A stretch of DNA of 64,000 bases from Candidatus Centipeda massiliensis (GCF_900290285.1 NZ_LT985758.1:1-64000), one strand, 5' to 3'. Counted from the stretch's first letter, positions 25,918 to 34,635 are shown. The notes: a model not told the origin generated them from the sequence alone. Numbers and translations: made by a program.

Positions 25918-25946
25918 AAGGAGTGATGTATGTCACTCCTTTTTTA
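25918..25946 (+). terminator. Terminator after rpsA
   Basis: AAGGAGTGA pairs perfectly with TCACTCCTT over a 6-base loop and runs into TTTTTT. Confidence 0.85.
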
Positions 25947-25974
25947 TTTCAGCGGTGCTACCTCATTTGCCTTC

Positions 25975-26003
25975 TTGCACATCGTTGCCTTCTTTGCTAA
26001 AAT
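25975..26003 (+). promoter_or_regulatory. Promoter for the cysE operon
   Basis: TTGCAC, a 17-base spacer and TAAAAT, 93 bases before cysE. No T-box antiterminator signature is present in the leader. Confidence 0.55.
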
Positions 26004-26096
26004 AAGGAAGGAATCAAAGGCGATCTGCGCGTCGGCGTCTCTGAAGAGGCGCAGGCGCATTTCTTTTGCTGATGGTATGGGGGAGAGATAGCTGTT

Positions 26097-26819
26097 ATGT
26101 TCGCGAGGTTGAGGCGTGATATTCGCGTTGTCTTTGAACGTGACCCTGCGGCGCGGAGTACGATTGAGGTGCTGCTCTGTTACGGCGGACTGCATGCCAT
26201 CTGGCTGCATCGTATTGCACACGCGCTCTACATACGCGGCTGGGTGATCGTCCCGCGCCTGATCTCCAATTTTGGGCGTTTCCTGACGGGCATTGAGATC
26301 CATCCCGGTGCGACGATTGGCGAGGGGCTTTTCATCGACCACGGTACGGGCATCGTCATCGGGGAGACGGCAGAGCTTGGGCGAAATGTTACCCTCTATC
26401 AGGGGGTGACACTCGGCGGAACGGGTAAGGAAAAGGGCAAGCGCCATCCGACGCTCGGCAACAATGTCGTTGTCGCCTCGGGTGCGAAGGTGCTCGGCTC
26501 CTTCACCGTGGGCGATCACGCGAAGATCGGCGCGGGCTCCGTCGTACTGCGTCCTGTCCCTGCTCATGCAACGGTGGTCGGCATTCCGGGGCGCATTGTC
26601 GTGATGAATGGACAGCGCGTCCGCACGGAGGCGGACTTTCACAGAGCGCGGGAGCTCTCCATCGAGTATGGAGAGAGTGCAGAGGAGCTTGCAAGCGAGT
26701 TGGATGTCGATCTTGATCACGATATGCTGCCCGATCCCGAGGCGGAGATGATCGAGGCGATGCGCCATGAGATCGAGATGCTGAAGGAACGCCTTTCCAA
26801 ACTGGAAGAACGAAAGTAG
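26097..26819 (+). CDS. cysE: Serine O-acetyltransferase
   Basis: CysE makes O-acetylserine, the acceptor for sulfide in cysteine synthesis. The 240-residue protein has a short N-terminal helical part ([15 protein letters not shown]) and a left-handed beta-helix of hexapeptide repeats: [40 protein letters not shown], then [14 protein letters not shown]. The tail after residue ~190 is a charged helix with a predicted coiled coil ([16 protein letters not shown]). It precedes cysS by 8 bases, so cysteine synthesis and its charging are co-expressed. Confidence 0.93.
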   Translation: MFARLRRDIRVVFERDPAARSTIEVLLCYGGLHAIWLHRIAHALYIRGWVIVPRLISNFGRFLTGIEIHPGATIGEGLFIDHGTGIVIGETAELGRNVTLYQGVTLGGTGKEKGKRHPTLGNNVVVASGAKVLGSFTVGDHAKIGAGSVVLRPVPAHATVVGIPGRIVVMNGQRVRTEADFHRARELSIEYGESAEELASELDVDLDHDMLPDPEAEMIEAMRHEIEMLKERLSKLEERK

Positions 26820-26827
26820 GAGTTGTT

Positions 26828-28255
26828 ATGCTTACCGTATACAATACAATGACGCGAAAAAAGGAAGAGTTCCATCCGCTGCGCGCGGGGGAGGTCAGTA
26901 TCTACTGCTGCGGCGTGACGCCGTACAATGATCCGCACATCGGGAATGCACGCCCCTTTGTCACATGGGATGTCATTCGCCGCTATCTTGCACGCAAGGG
27001 GTACGCTGTGCGCTACATCCAGAACTTTACGGATGTGGACGACAAGATCATCAATGCCGCAAACCGCGAGGGTGTGACGTGGAAGGAGATCTCCGACCGC
27101 TATATCACCGCGTATTTCAAGGCGATGGATGCCCTCAACGTACGCCGTGCCGATGTGTTTCCGCGCGTCTCCGAGACGATGGAGGACATCCAGCGTATGA
27201 TCGAGAAGCTGGTCACGCGCGGCTACGCATACGTGACGGAAGCGGGGGATGTCTACTACCGTGTGGAGGCCTTTGCACGCTACGGCTGCCTCAGCGGGCG
27301 CAGTCTTGACGATATGGAGGCAGGCGCGCGCGTCGAGGTCAACGAGACGAAGGAGAACCCGATGGACTTTGCCCTCTGGAAGGCGGCGAAGCCTGGCGAA
27401 CCCTCGTGGGAGAGTCCGTGGGGGCAGGGGCGTCCCGGCTGGCACATCGAGTGCTCGGCGATGTCCGTGAAATATCTCGGCGAGGTTTTTGACTTCCATG
27501 GCGGCGGCAACGATCTCATCTTCCCGCACCATGAGAACGAGATTGCACAGGCGGAGCCGTGCATTGACGGCGATGAGAAGTTTGCACGCTATTGGCTGCA
27601 CAACGGATTCATCACGATCGACAACGAGAAGATGTCGAAGTCGAAGAACAACTTCTTTACGGTGAAGGACATCCTCAAGGAGTTCCCGGGCGAGGTCATT
27701 CGCTTCTTCATCCTCCAGACGCATTACCGCAGTCCGCTCGACTTTAGCGACGAGCGGCTGCGCGAGGCACAGACGGCACTTGATCGTCTGCGCAATGCGA
27801 ATGAAGTGATTACAGAGCTCTTGCAGCGTGAGGGGGCTTCGGATACGGCGGCGGAGCTGGCGGCGCAGGCGGAGTCGTTCTTGCGGGACTTCGATGCGGC
27901 GATGGACGATGACTTCAACACGGCGCTTGCGATCAGTCAGATGTTTGGCCTTGCGAAGGAGATCAACCGCTACCATCAGGAGGTGGAGCGCGGCGCAGCA
28001 TTTGACGCAGTGAACTTCAAAAAGGCAGCGGATGCCTATCGCGCAATGGCGGCGATCATCGGCATCTTTGAGCAGGAGGAAGCATCGACGGACGACGGGC
28101 TTACCGATGCGCTGATGGAACTCATCATCGGCATCCGACAGGAGGCGCGCGCAGCGAAGAACTGGGCAGTCGCGGATAAGATTCGCGACGGACTCAAGGA
28201 GGCGGGCGTCGTACTTGAGGACACGCCGACGGGCGTGCGCTGGAAGCGCGCATGA
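26828..28255 (+). CDS. cysS: Cysteinyl-tRNA synthetase
   Basis: It charges tRNA-Cys. The 475 residues have the HIGH-type [18 protein letters not shown] preceded by the zinc Cys of CCGVTPYND, further zinc ligands in WHIECSAM and HHENEIAQ, and KMSKSKNNF as the KMSKS loop. A DALR-type C-terminal helical domain follows. It overlaps mrnC by 4 bases. Confidence 0.95.
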   Translation: MLTVYNTMTRKKEEFHPLRAGEVSIYCCGVTPYNDPHIGNARPFVTWDVIRRYLARKGYAVRYIQNFTDVDDKIINAANREGVTWKEISDRYITAYFKAMDALNVRRADVFPRVSETMEDIQRMIEKLVTRGYAYVTEAGDVYYRVEAFARYGCLSGRSLDDMEAGARVEVNETKENPMDFALWKAAKPGEPSWESPWGQGRPGWHIECSAMSVKYLGEVFDFHGGGNDLIFPHHENEIAQAEPCIDGDEKFARYWLHNGFITIDNEKMSKSKNNFFTVKDILKEFPGEVIRFFILQTHYRSPLDFSDERLREAQTALDRLRNANEVITELLQREGASDTAAELAAQAESFLRDFDAAMDDDFNTALAISQMFGLAKEINRYHQEVERGAAFDAVNFKKAADAYRAMAAIIGIFEQEEASTDDGLTDALMELIIGIRQEARAAKNWAVADKIRDGLKEAGVVLEDTPTGVRWKRA

Positions 28256-28746
28256 AGTTTGAACGATTTCAGCAGCTCGTGCGTATGATGTTCCTGCCGG
28301 ATGAGGCGGGCAATATCCGCACGCGCTATGAGAACGTGGATGCAGCGAATATACATCCGCTCGTTCTCGCATACATAGGCGATGCCTACTTTCACCTTTA
28401 CGTGCGTATGCGCCTCCTCTCCTACGAGCAGACACAGGTGCAGGCACTTCATGCGTTCAGTGCGCAGATCGTCTCCGCGCTCTGGCAGGCGCGTGCCTAT
28501 CGCGGTATTTCGGATATGCTCACGGAGGAGGAGCAGACGATCTATCGGCGCGCACGCAATACGAAGAGCCATGCGCCGCGCAGTGCGTCCGTTGCGGACT
28601 ATCACGCGAGCACGGGCTTTGAGGCGCTGCTCGGGAGCCTTTACATCCGCGCGGAGCACGAGCGCCTTGAGGAGATCACGGAGGCAGCGTTTCAGATCAT
28701 CGCGAAAGAGATGATGAATCAGCAGGAGCAACAACATGGAAATTAA
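28252..28746 (+). CDS. mrnC: Mini-ribonuclease III
   Basis: This 164-residue RNase III-like nuclease lacks a dsRNA-binding domain and matures 23S rRNA. NIHPLVLAYIGDAYFHLYVR carries the catalytic acidic box, ARNTKSHAPRSASVADYHAS the RNA-contact loop, and GFEALLGSLYI the second acidic motif. Position directly after cysS is conserved in Firmicutes. ATG 28252 overlaps cysS; its stop lies within thyX. Confidence 0.93.
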   Translation: MKFERFQQLVRMMFLPDEAGNIRTRYENVDAANIHPLVLAYIGDAYFHLYVRMRLLSYEQTQVQALHAFSAQIVSALWQARAYRGISDMLTEEEQTIYRRARNTKSHAPRSASVADYHASTGFEALLGSLYIRAEHERLEEITEAAFQIIAKEMMNQQEQQHGN

Positions 28747-29374
28747 ACTGATTTCAAAGACACCGAACTACCTCAAAACCTGCTGGACGGCGGCGCGGAC
28801 GTGCTACAGCGCGGACTCTCCGATTGAACTCCTCACCGAGGAGAAGACGGATGAAGAGATGCTGCGTCTCTTAGAGCGCATTATGACGAGCAAGCATCTC
28901 TCGGTGGTGGAGCACTGCTCCATGACCTTTGCCGTCAAGGATGTCTCGCGTACCCTGCTTGCGCAGTACAGCCGCCATCGCATCGGTGTCTCGCTGAGCG
29001 TGCAGAGCCAACGCTATGTCTCCGAGCAGTCCGCAAAGCAGGCGGACGGACTCTTTGGGCATGTCGTTCCGCAGACGGTTGCAGATAACGAGAACGCATA
29101 CACGCGCTATATGGCGTGCATGCGTGAGATCCAACAGGCGTATGACGATTTGCTTGCAATGGGCGTTGCAAAGCAGGATGCACGCTTCGTGCTGCCGGGC
29201 GGTGTGTGCACGAATTTTGTCACGACACTCAACCTGCGCTCCTTTATGGATGTGTATGAGAAGCGCGTCCTGACCCCCGGTGCACAGTGGGAGATCAAGG
29301 AGATGATGCTCCGTATGCGCGACCTCATTGTTGCGGCAGAGCCGTGGTTGGAGCGCTTTATCCCACGCGGATGA
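28736..29374 (+). CDS. thyX: Flavin-dependent thymidylate synthase
   Basis: ThyX makes dTMP from dUMP using FAD and methylenetetrahydrofolate without producing dihydrofolate. The 212-residue protein has the ThyX signature RHR-X7-S: YSRHRIGVSLSVQSQRYVSE, SVVEHCSMTFAVKDVSRTLL before it, and LPGGVCTNFVTTLNLRSFMD near the end. It overlaps mrnC by 11 bases and precedes rlmB by 16. Confidence 0.93.
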   Translation: MEIKLISKTPNYLKTCWTAARTCYSADSPIELLTEEKTDEEMLRLLERIMTSKHLSVVEHCSMTFAVKDVSRTLLAQYSRHRIGVSLSVQSQRYVSEQSAKQADGLFGHVVPQTVADNENAYTRYMACMREIQQAYDDLLAMGVAKQDARFVLPGGVCTNFVTTLNLRSFMDVYEKRVLTPGAQWEIKEMMLRMRDLIVAAEPWLERFIPRG

Positions 29375-29390
29375 TAGGGGAGGGCGAACA

Positions 29391-30242
29391 ATGAAAGGGA
29401 AAGCGGAGCGCACTGAAAAGCGTACCGAAAAACACAGGGAAAAACGTACTGAGAAAATTGCAGAGGAGCGCACATCGGAGCAGCCATCTCATGTTTTGGC
29501 GGGACGCCACGCCATTGTGGAGGCAATCAAGGCGGGGCGCGGTATCAATCGTATCCTGCTCGCGGACGGTCTGCATGGGAACTCTGTACACGAACTGCGC
29601 GATCTTGCGCGTGAGCATGGCATTGCGGTGGACACCGTTGGACGCGCAAAGCTGGATGCCGCCGTGCCCGAAGGGGTACGCCATCAGGGAGCGCTCGCTT
29701 ATGTCGCGCCCGTCGCATACGTTGCCGTCGAGGAGATCATTGCGGGGGCGCGAGAGCGCGGCGAGGATCCACTGCTGCTGCTGCTCGACGGCATCGAGGA
29801 TCCGCAGAATTTGGGGGCGCTTCTCCGCACGGCAGATGCGGCGGGCGTGCATGGGATCCTTCTGCCGCGCCGCCACAGCGTTCCACTGACGGAGACCGTC
29901 GCACGCATTTCGGCGGGGGCACTTGAGTATGTTCCCGTGGCGCGCATCGGCAATATCGCGCAGACCATGCGTGCACTCAAGGAGCAGGGGTTCTGGATTG
30001 CGGGCGCGGATATGGCAGGAGAGGAGACGTATGACCGTGCGAACCTCACGGGTGCGCTCGTCCTCGTCATCGGCAGTGAGGGGCGTGGCATGAGCCGCCT
30101 CACGCGCGATCTCTGTGACTTCACCGTGCGGCTGCCGATGCGCGGGAAGATCAACTCGCTCAACGCCTCGGTTGCGGGTGCGATTCTGATGTATGAGGCG
30201 CTGCGCCAGCGCACGGCAAAGGCTGCGGTGCGGCATGGCTAG
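29391..30242 (+). CDS. rlmB: 23S rRNA (guanosine-2'-O-)-methyltransferase
   Basis: RlmB methylates G2251 of 23S rRNA. ATG 29391 gives 283 residues: a charged N-terminal extension (about 30 residues of TEK/REK-like repeats, likely disordered), a SpoU substrate-binding domain (VLAGRHAIVEAIKAGRGINR), and the SPOUT knot domain with LLDGIEDPQNLGALLRTADAAG, VIGSEGRGMSRL and MRGKINSLNASVAGAI. The extension is longer than in most homologues. It overlaps the next gene by 8 bases, the usual Firmicutes order. Confidence 0.92.
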   Translation: MKGKAERTEKRTEKHREKRTEKIAEERTSEQPSHVLAGRHAIVEAIKAGRGINRILLADGLHGNSVHELRDLAREHGIAVDTVGRAKLDAAVPEGVRHQGALAYVAPVAYVAVEEIIAGARERGEDPLLLLLDGIEDPQNLGALLRTADAAGVHGILLPRRHSVPLTETVARISAGALEYVPVARIGNIAQTMRALKEQGFWIAGADMAGEETYDRANLTGALVLVIGSEGRGMSRLTRDLCDFTVRLPMRGKINSLNASVAGAILMYEALRQRTAKAAVRHG

Positions 30243-30768
30243 ACAGCGCGAGAGCGAATACTATCTCGTCGACGGCTATAATGTCATCAACGCATGGCCG
30301 GAGCTCATGCGCCTGCGCGGCAATCTCGACGAGGCACGCGATGTCCTCGTACACATTCTCACGGAGTACGGCGCGTTTGAGAACTACGAGATGACCGTCG
30401 TATTCGATGCGTTCTTTACCGAGGATGAGGAGCACGAACTGCAGACCAGTGACCGCATGCGCGTCATCTACACGGGGGCGGGCGAGACGGCAGACAGCTG
30501 CATCGAGCGCCTTGCATACACAGCGGTGCGTGAGGGGCGTGAGGTGCACGTCGTCACATCCGACGGTGCAGAGCAGAGCGTTATTCTCGGCGCGGGTGCC
30601 TACCGTATCACCTCGCGCGAGCTGCGCCGCTCCGTGAAGAAGGCGAAGAAACAAATGAAGGCGGAGTTTATGAATCCGCACATTCAGCCGCTTGCACGCA
30701 GCGAACTGCACGAGCGCATCGACCGCGACACCCTTGCGCGTCTTGAGGAGCTGCGGCGTAGGAAATAG
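30235..30768 (+). CDS. NYN-domain ribosome-associated endoribonuclease (YacP/Rae1-like)
   Basis: The 177-residue protein has a PIN-like NYN domain: YYLVDGYNVINAWPEL with the first acidic residue, VVFDAFFTEDEEHE, GETADSCIERLAYT and HVVTSDGAEQSVI. B. subtilis Rae1 cuts certain mRNAs in the ribosomal A site. The rlmB-yacP order supports the assignment. The C-terminal lysine/arginine-rich tail would suit RNA binding. Confidence 0.88.
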   Translation: MARQRESEYYLVDGYNVINAWPELMRLRGNLDEARDVLVHILTEYGAFENYEMTVVFDAFFTEDEEHELQTSDRMRVIYTGAGETADSCIERLAYTAVREGREVHVVTSDGAEQSVILGAGAYRITSRELRRSVKKAKKQMKAEFMNPHIQPLARSELHERIDRDTLARLEELRRRK

Positions 30769-30839
30769 AAGAACGAAAGAAATGAGTCTTCTTAGGGATA
30801 CGCAATCAACGCAGTTTTATCAACAATTTTCAAGAAAAA

Positions 30840-30880
30840 AACGACCATGTGGACGCAAAATCCTGCATGGTCGTTGCTTT
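30840..30880 (+). terminator. Terminator after the rlmB operon
   Basis: AACGACCATG pairs perfectly with CATGGTCGTT and is followed by GCTTTATTT. The AT-rich accessory island begins after it. Confidence 0.75.
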
Positions 30881-30954
30881 ATTTGGAAGAAAGATAATGA
30901 GAGTGCATCTCAAAAATCACTTGAAATTTCTGCTCCGGCGAGTGATAGATAGAC

Positions 30955-31356
30955 ATGGAAAACCACACCACTACAAAGGAGGACAACACCATTGAACGCA
31001 AGTACAATGTGAGCGGAGCAGACCGTAAGCGGCTTGCCAAAGTTATCGGAGATGCTCTGGGAATCAGACCCAAATACATGGGGACACCGAGCTTTGCCTT
31101 TCAGATTGGCGGCTACGAGATCGGTAAGCACGGCGTGCTGATTTTCGAGAAGGATGAGCAGACGGCAAGTGTCCTCGCAGCCGTCGAAGCAGCAGGATTC
31201 ATGGTAGAGCAGTCCGAAGGGGACGTTCTCACTGACGGCAGTAAGAAAGATGCTGAGGAGATTCCGCAGGAGGAGGGGACACAGATTACGGGGATTGAAG
31301 CGATGGCGCAGACAACCGGGGAACACATCATGGAGGAATCGGGCTGCCGCGCATAG
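30955..31356 (+). CDS. Truncated virulence-protein-like gene of integrative elements
   Basis: The 133-residue product matches the N-terminal part of a small protein family carried by Clostridia-type conjugative elements: KYNVSGADRKRLAKVIGDAL, KYMGTPSFAFQIGGYEI and HGVLIFEKDEQTASVL. Full-length members are considerably longer; here the frame ends in an unrelated-looking tail (GEHIMEESGCRA). Function of the family is unknown. AAGGAGG lies 8 bases before an in-frame ATT (codon 13), where most homologues would begin, so the ATG at 30955 may be an incidental start. Confidence 0.55.
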   Translation: MENHTTTKEDNTIERKYNVSGADRKRLAKVIGDALGIRPKYMGTPSFAFQIGGYEIGKHGVLIFEKDEQTASVLAAVEAAGFMVEQSEGDVLTDGSKKDAEEIPQEEGTQITGIEAMAQTTGEHIMEESGCRA

Positions 31357-31430
31357 AACTGACACTATCAACGGGGAAGATGCTCGCTATCAGAGCTGTG
31401 GGAGAGAAAGCTGTGTTCTCAATCACACAA

Positions 31431-31459
31431 AAGCCCATCGGCAATAAGCTGATGGGCTT
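31431..31459 (-). terminator. Terminator for the PBECR4-type gene
   Basis: Read on the minus strand AAGCCCATC pairs perfectly with GATGGGCTT and is followed by TTGTGTG. It overlaps the stop codon of the gene. Confidence 0.65.
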
Positions 31460-32021
31460 ACTTGGCTTCAATCTGTTGCTTCATAGGCAGAATATCGAAG
31501 GTAAGAACCTTCTTGTGTTCTTGTCCGACAACATACAGATTCGGATTGTCATCCCGCTCTGTTATCACAATATAGGACATGGGAGCATAGATGTCGGACT
31601 TTGGGGATTCCCGCGTCAAGAACAAATGCAGGTACAGTTTGCGTTCTTTTTCATGTATGAGAAAGGTAGCCTGAATGCGTGTACCTCCTGCCCGTTCCGG
31701 GTAGAACCGAAACACAGCACCGTGTTCCATCAGATGCCCGATCAGAGTGAAATGCTCCATGCGGTGCTTTGCTCTGGCGAATCCGGAACGATTCATGTCT
31801 TTGAGTCTCTGTATAGTCAATTCCCCGGAGCGTATGCGCTCGTAGCCGCTCCTGCCGATATAGCGGCGATTATTCGTAATGTGTTGGATGCCAAGCAGAT
31901 GGCAGAGTGCTTCTCGATAGAAGATAACCTGCAGCACCGTGCCGTTCGTTAGGCTGTACTGAAAGACCCTGTCACATAAGTTTTGCTCATAATATTGTTG
32001 TATCTGCTGTAAATCCGTCAT
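31458..32021 (-). CDS. PBECR4-like nuclease-domain protein
   Basis: From ATG 32021 the product has 187 residues. Its N-terminal half (DLQQIQQYYEQNLCDRVFQY, FYREALCHLLGIQHI, RMEHFTLIGHLMEHGAVF) resembles PBECR4, a phage/mobile-element domain in the barnase-EndoU-colicin-like nuclease superfamily. The second half carries a beta-rich stretch ending PNLYVVGQEHKKVLTFDIL. The frame remains open upstream to a TTG at 32123, so a longer form is possible. No obvious immunity gene is adjacent. Assignment is by visual resemblance; nuclease activity is unproven. Confidence 0.5.
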   Translation of the reverse strand: MTDLQQIQQYYEQNLCDRVFQYSLTNGTVLQVIFYREALCHLLGIQHITNNRRYIGRSGYERIRSGELTIQRLKDMNRSGFARAKHRMEHFTLIGHLMEHGAVFRFYPERAGGTRIQATFLIHEKERKLYLHLFLTRESPKSDIYAPMSYIVITERDDNPNLYVVGQEHKKVLTFDILPMKQQIEAK

Positions 32022-32047
32022 ACCGCACCGATTTCCATCACAAAGAA

Positions 32048-32083
32048 AAGTAGAGAGAACTGCCGAAACAATTCTCTCTACTT
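32048..32083 (-). promoter_or_regulatory. Attenuator-like hairpin in the leader of the PBECR4-type gene
   Basis: On the minus strand AAGTAGAGAGAA pairs perfectly with TTCTCTCTACTT across a 12-base loop and is followed by TTTCTTTG, ending 27 bases before ATG 32021. A second hairpin (GGCGAG...CTCGCC, 32092-32115) lies upstream of it. A terminator of this strength inside a leader suggests attenuation or a structured RNA. Confidence 0.5.
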
Positions 32084-32201
32084 CCGAGCAGCGGCGAGTT
32101 TCCCTACCCTCGCCGACGGTCAACTCCGCTGTATCTTTATTGTCCCCAAACGGAAGGGATGGCCATAGCCGCTCGTAACAGCCATATATTCTCTTAATCT
32201 A

Positions 32202-32230
32202 AAGATACATGATGGCATCTTCTCTGTCAA
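32202..32230 (-). promoter_or_regulatory. Promoter for the PBECR4-type gene
   Basis: On the minus strand TTGACA, a 17-base spacer and TATCTT. It predicts a leader of about 170 bases before ATG 32021. Confidence 0.55.
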
Positions 32231-32374
32231 GGATTTTCTTGGGGAAACTTATTTTGAATGACGCCCCACTATCGTCAAAAGGGATGGTAATATCGGCAGC
32301 CGTACCAAAACACAATCAAGGATTCCTCTAAAATCAGAGTGTATGAGTTTTCGCAATTTGGAGGAGGAATCCAC

Positions 32375-32980
32375 ATGAGCAATATCTATGGTTATATTCG
32401 TGTATCTACCATTACGCAGAGGGATGATCGCCAGTGGTTGGCAATGGAGAGTTTTGGCATTCCAAAGGAATGTATTTTCGTGGACAAACAGAGCGGGAAG
32501 GGCTTCGATCGTCCTGCTTACACTGAGATGATGGCTGCAATCAAGCCCGGCGATACGGTCGTGGTTAAGAGCCTCGACCGTCTTGGGCGCAACTACGACG
32601 AGATGATGAAACAGCTTGACATCATCACCAAGCAGAAGGATGCCGCCATCGTGGTTATTGATCTGCCGCTTTTGGATACACGGAACAAGTACGGTGACGA
32701 TCTAACTGCAAAACTCATTTCGAATCTTGTTATCCAAGTGTTCTCCTACGTTGCCGAAACGGAGCGCAATATGAACCATCAGCGGAGGATGGAGGGACTG
32801 GCGGCAGCACGGGCGAGAGGTGTGAAGTTCGGCAGAAAGCCGATAGAGAAGCCTGATGGGTACGAAGCCCTCCGTGAGCAGTGGGAGAACAGTGAAATCT
32901 CTGCCCGTAAGGCTGCTGTGGCTCTGGGCGTGTCCACACCAACTTTTCTTAAATGGGTTAGGGAGTCAGCCGATGAGTAA
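32375..32980 (+). CDS. Serine recombinase (resolvase/invertase family)
   Basis: The 201-residue protein starts at ATG 32375 behind GGAGGAGG. The resolvase catalytic domain shows YGYIRVSTITQRDDRQ with the nucleophilic Ser11, the VVVKSLDRLGRNYDEM arginine motif, and the long E-helix AETERNMNHQRRMEGL. A C-terminal helix-turn-helix follows (ARKAAVALGVSTPTFLKWV). Size and layout match small resolvases/invertases of transposons and invertible switches. No inverted crossover sites were identified nearby. It lies next to the divergent PBECR4-type gene. Confidence 0.88.
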   Translation: MSNIYGYIRVSTITQRDDRQWLAMESFGIPKECIFVDKQSGKGFDRPAYTEMMAAIKPGDTVVVKSLDRLGRNYDEMMKQLDIITKQKDAAIVVIDLPLLDTRNKYGDDLTAKLISNLVIQVFSYVAETERNMNHQRRMEGLAAARARGVKFGRKPIEKPDGYEALREQWENSEISARKAAVALGVSTPTFLKWVRESADE

Positions 32981-33095
32981 CTGTAAAAAATGCCATCGTT
33001 ATTTTACGCCCACCGAATCCTTGATTTGCGCCCAATTTGAGCTTAACCTACCTACATTTTTCTGCATAAGTTCCTTAACTCCTGCTAAAAAATAA
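32973..33095 (+). CDS. Short zinc-ribbon-like ORF, probably a remnant
   Basis: ATG 32973 overlaps the end of the recombinase gene and opens 40 codons starting MSNCKKCHRYFTPTES, a CxxC zinc-finger start, after which the sequence becomes unconvincing. It may be the first codons of a gene now deleted. The following 110 bases to 33208 contain no recognised gene. Confidence 0.25.
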   Translation: MSNCKKCHRYFTPTESLICAQFELNLPTFFCISSLTPAKK

Positions 33096-33208
33096 AATTT
33101 TTAGATGTCAGCCAGACCATGGTATTATTTACGCCCATTGATGAGAGTTGCGTCGTAAACAGCACCACAAAACAATGATATGATATTTTTGAGAAATGAG
33201 GGGTCTCG

Positions 33209-33919
33209 ATGGATAGTATGGATATAGATACGTTGAGCTCCAAGACAACAGCGGATATGAACACTCTCTTTCAAGATTGGGAAGAGGTTCACAAGAAAAA
33301 AGGTTATGAACGGTTTATTCGTGACGGCATTGTATCACTGAAAGACTGGTATGAGCAGACAACCCCAAAAATTTGCTATTTGCTGAAAGAGGCTTACTCA
33401 GATAGTGACGGCTTTGACTTAGTCCAAGCGCTTCACGATGAAGATCCGTGGAAGATGTGGAAGAAGGTGGCTGTTTGGACGGAAGCCATCTTCCAGTCGT
33501 TTGGAGAGTGCAGTGCATATGACAAAGATCGTATTCAAAATAATAGCTGGAAAAATACAGATTGTATCGCCGTAATCAATATCAAAAAGAGCAATGGGCA
33601 ATCGCAATCTGACAATCAAGAGATTGTTGCATACGCTGAGGCGGATCAAGATTTTCTGCGCAGAGAGCTTGATATTATCAATCCTGACATCATCCTGTGC
33701 GGCAATACCAGCGATTGCCTAAGAGCAATACTTGGCGACAGATGGAAGAATAATGAAACTAAGATGACGCTGTTCGGTCAATGGAACGGGAAACTGGTGA
33801 TTGACTATTATCACCCAGCTTCGCAGTATCCTAACCGCATCAATTACTACGCTCTCATGTCTATTTGTCAGGTGGCTAAGAGAGAGTATGGTTTTTTGCA
33901 ACAGTTTGTTCATCCGTGA
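33209..33919 (+). CDS. Uracil-DNA-glycosylase-superfamily-like protein (accessory)
   Basis: The 236-residue protein has a layout reminiscent of the UDG fold: KICYLLKEAYSD (54-65) where the first active-site loop lies, AVINIKK (121-127), PDIILCG (159-165), and YYHPASQYP (200-208), which resembles the HPS/HPA motif that closes on DNA. A helical N-terminal extension of about 50 residues precedes it. The catalytic Asp/Asn of known families cannot be assigned with confidence, so activity is uncertain. It is AT-richer than the core genes and is followed immediately by a membrane protein gene. Confidence 0.5.
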   Translation: MDSMDIDTLSSKTTADMNTLFQDWEEVHKKKGYERFIRDGIVSLKDWYEQTTPKICYLLKEAYSDSDGFDLVQALHDEDPWKMWKKVAVWTEAIFQSFGECSAYDKDRIQNNSWKNTDCIAVINIKKSNGQSQSDNQEIVAYAEADQDFLRRELDIINPDIILCGNTSDCLRAILGDRWKNNETKMTLFGQWNGKLVIDYYHPASQYPNRINYYALMSICQVAKREYGFLQQFVHP

Positions 33920-33923
33920 GGGA

Positions 33924-34544
33924 GTGAGTGAAAATGCAAGTTCTGAAAGAATTGTTTTCCCTGTTTTTTTTGTGATTAGCTTTTTTGGCTTTTGTTACTT
34001 GTGGTGGAAGAAGCGTCGCGCACGTTTAGGGGCGGGAGAAGATTACAGATCAGATGCTCAATATTTGCATTTCAGTAAAATAAAACGAATTGTGGGTGCT
34101 GTTTGTATCGTTTCTCTTTTATTGGTTTCGGCGCTTCCCGGTGAAAACAGAGAGCAGAGTGTTGATAAGGATATTGCCGCGATGGTGAAGAAGCTGGATG
34201 AGACTACCCCTGAGAACATGAAAATAGACGCGCGTAAAGTCAGTAAGTTTGGTGTTTATGGACAAATTTGCGAGTATTGTGGCGCAGAATCCGAAACTTA
34301 CAGAGAAATCAACAAAGAAGGTAAAGGACAACATATTTTAATTTCAGGTGAGTCGATATCAGATCTGGAAAAGTCTAAATGCGCAAAGAGTCCGAATGGA
34401 CACCATCGCCTTAAGGTTTGGTATCTCAGGCGCTATCAGTATTCATCCGATGAAAAAAAGTGGGGAGAATTGCATAATGGAAATGTTCCGACAAGAGATA
34501 CGGAAATGTACAAGCGATACTTATTAAATAGGTTCGAAAAATAA
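33924..34544 (+). CDS. Membrane protein with putative zinc-binding motif, unknown function
   Basis: From GTG 33924 the product has 206 residues. Two hydrophobic segments are visible (VFPVFFVISFFGFCYLWW, about 11-28, followed by KKRRAR; and VGAVCIVSLLLVSALPG, about 55-71). The soluble part contains CEYCG and KCAKSPNGHH, which could bind zinc. I do not recognise the family. The start is uncertain because spacing to the nearest AGGG is short. It begins 4 bases after the UDG-like gene and is probably co-transcribed with it. Confidence 0.5.
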   Translation: MSENASSERIVFPVFFVISFFGFCYLWWKKRRARLGAGEDYRSDAQYLHFSKIKRIVGAVCIVSLLLVSALPGENREQSVDKDIAAMVKKLDETTPENMKIDARKVSKFGVYGQICEYCGAESETYREINKEGKGQHILISGESISDLEKSKCAKSPNGHHRLKVWYLRRYQYSSDEKKWGELHNGNVPTRDTEMYKRYLLNRFEK

Positions 34545-34635
34545 CTCTTCCTGTTTATTCGTCAACTTTAATCTAAGAAAGGCTTCTAAAACAATATGAT
34601 AAATACGAGGATAGCGCGGTTGCCAATCATACGCA

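Noticed and set aside
26004-26096. T-box leader before cysE-cysS
   Set aside because: The leader is under 100 bases and lacks the T-box sequence.
31380-31952. A 190-codon plus-strand open frame opposite the PBECR4-type gene
   Set aside because: The minus-strand frame has a promoter, terminator and recognisable domain; the plus frame has none and is Cys/His-scattered antisense.
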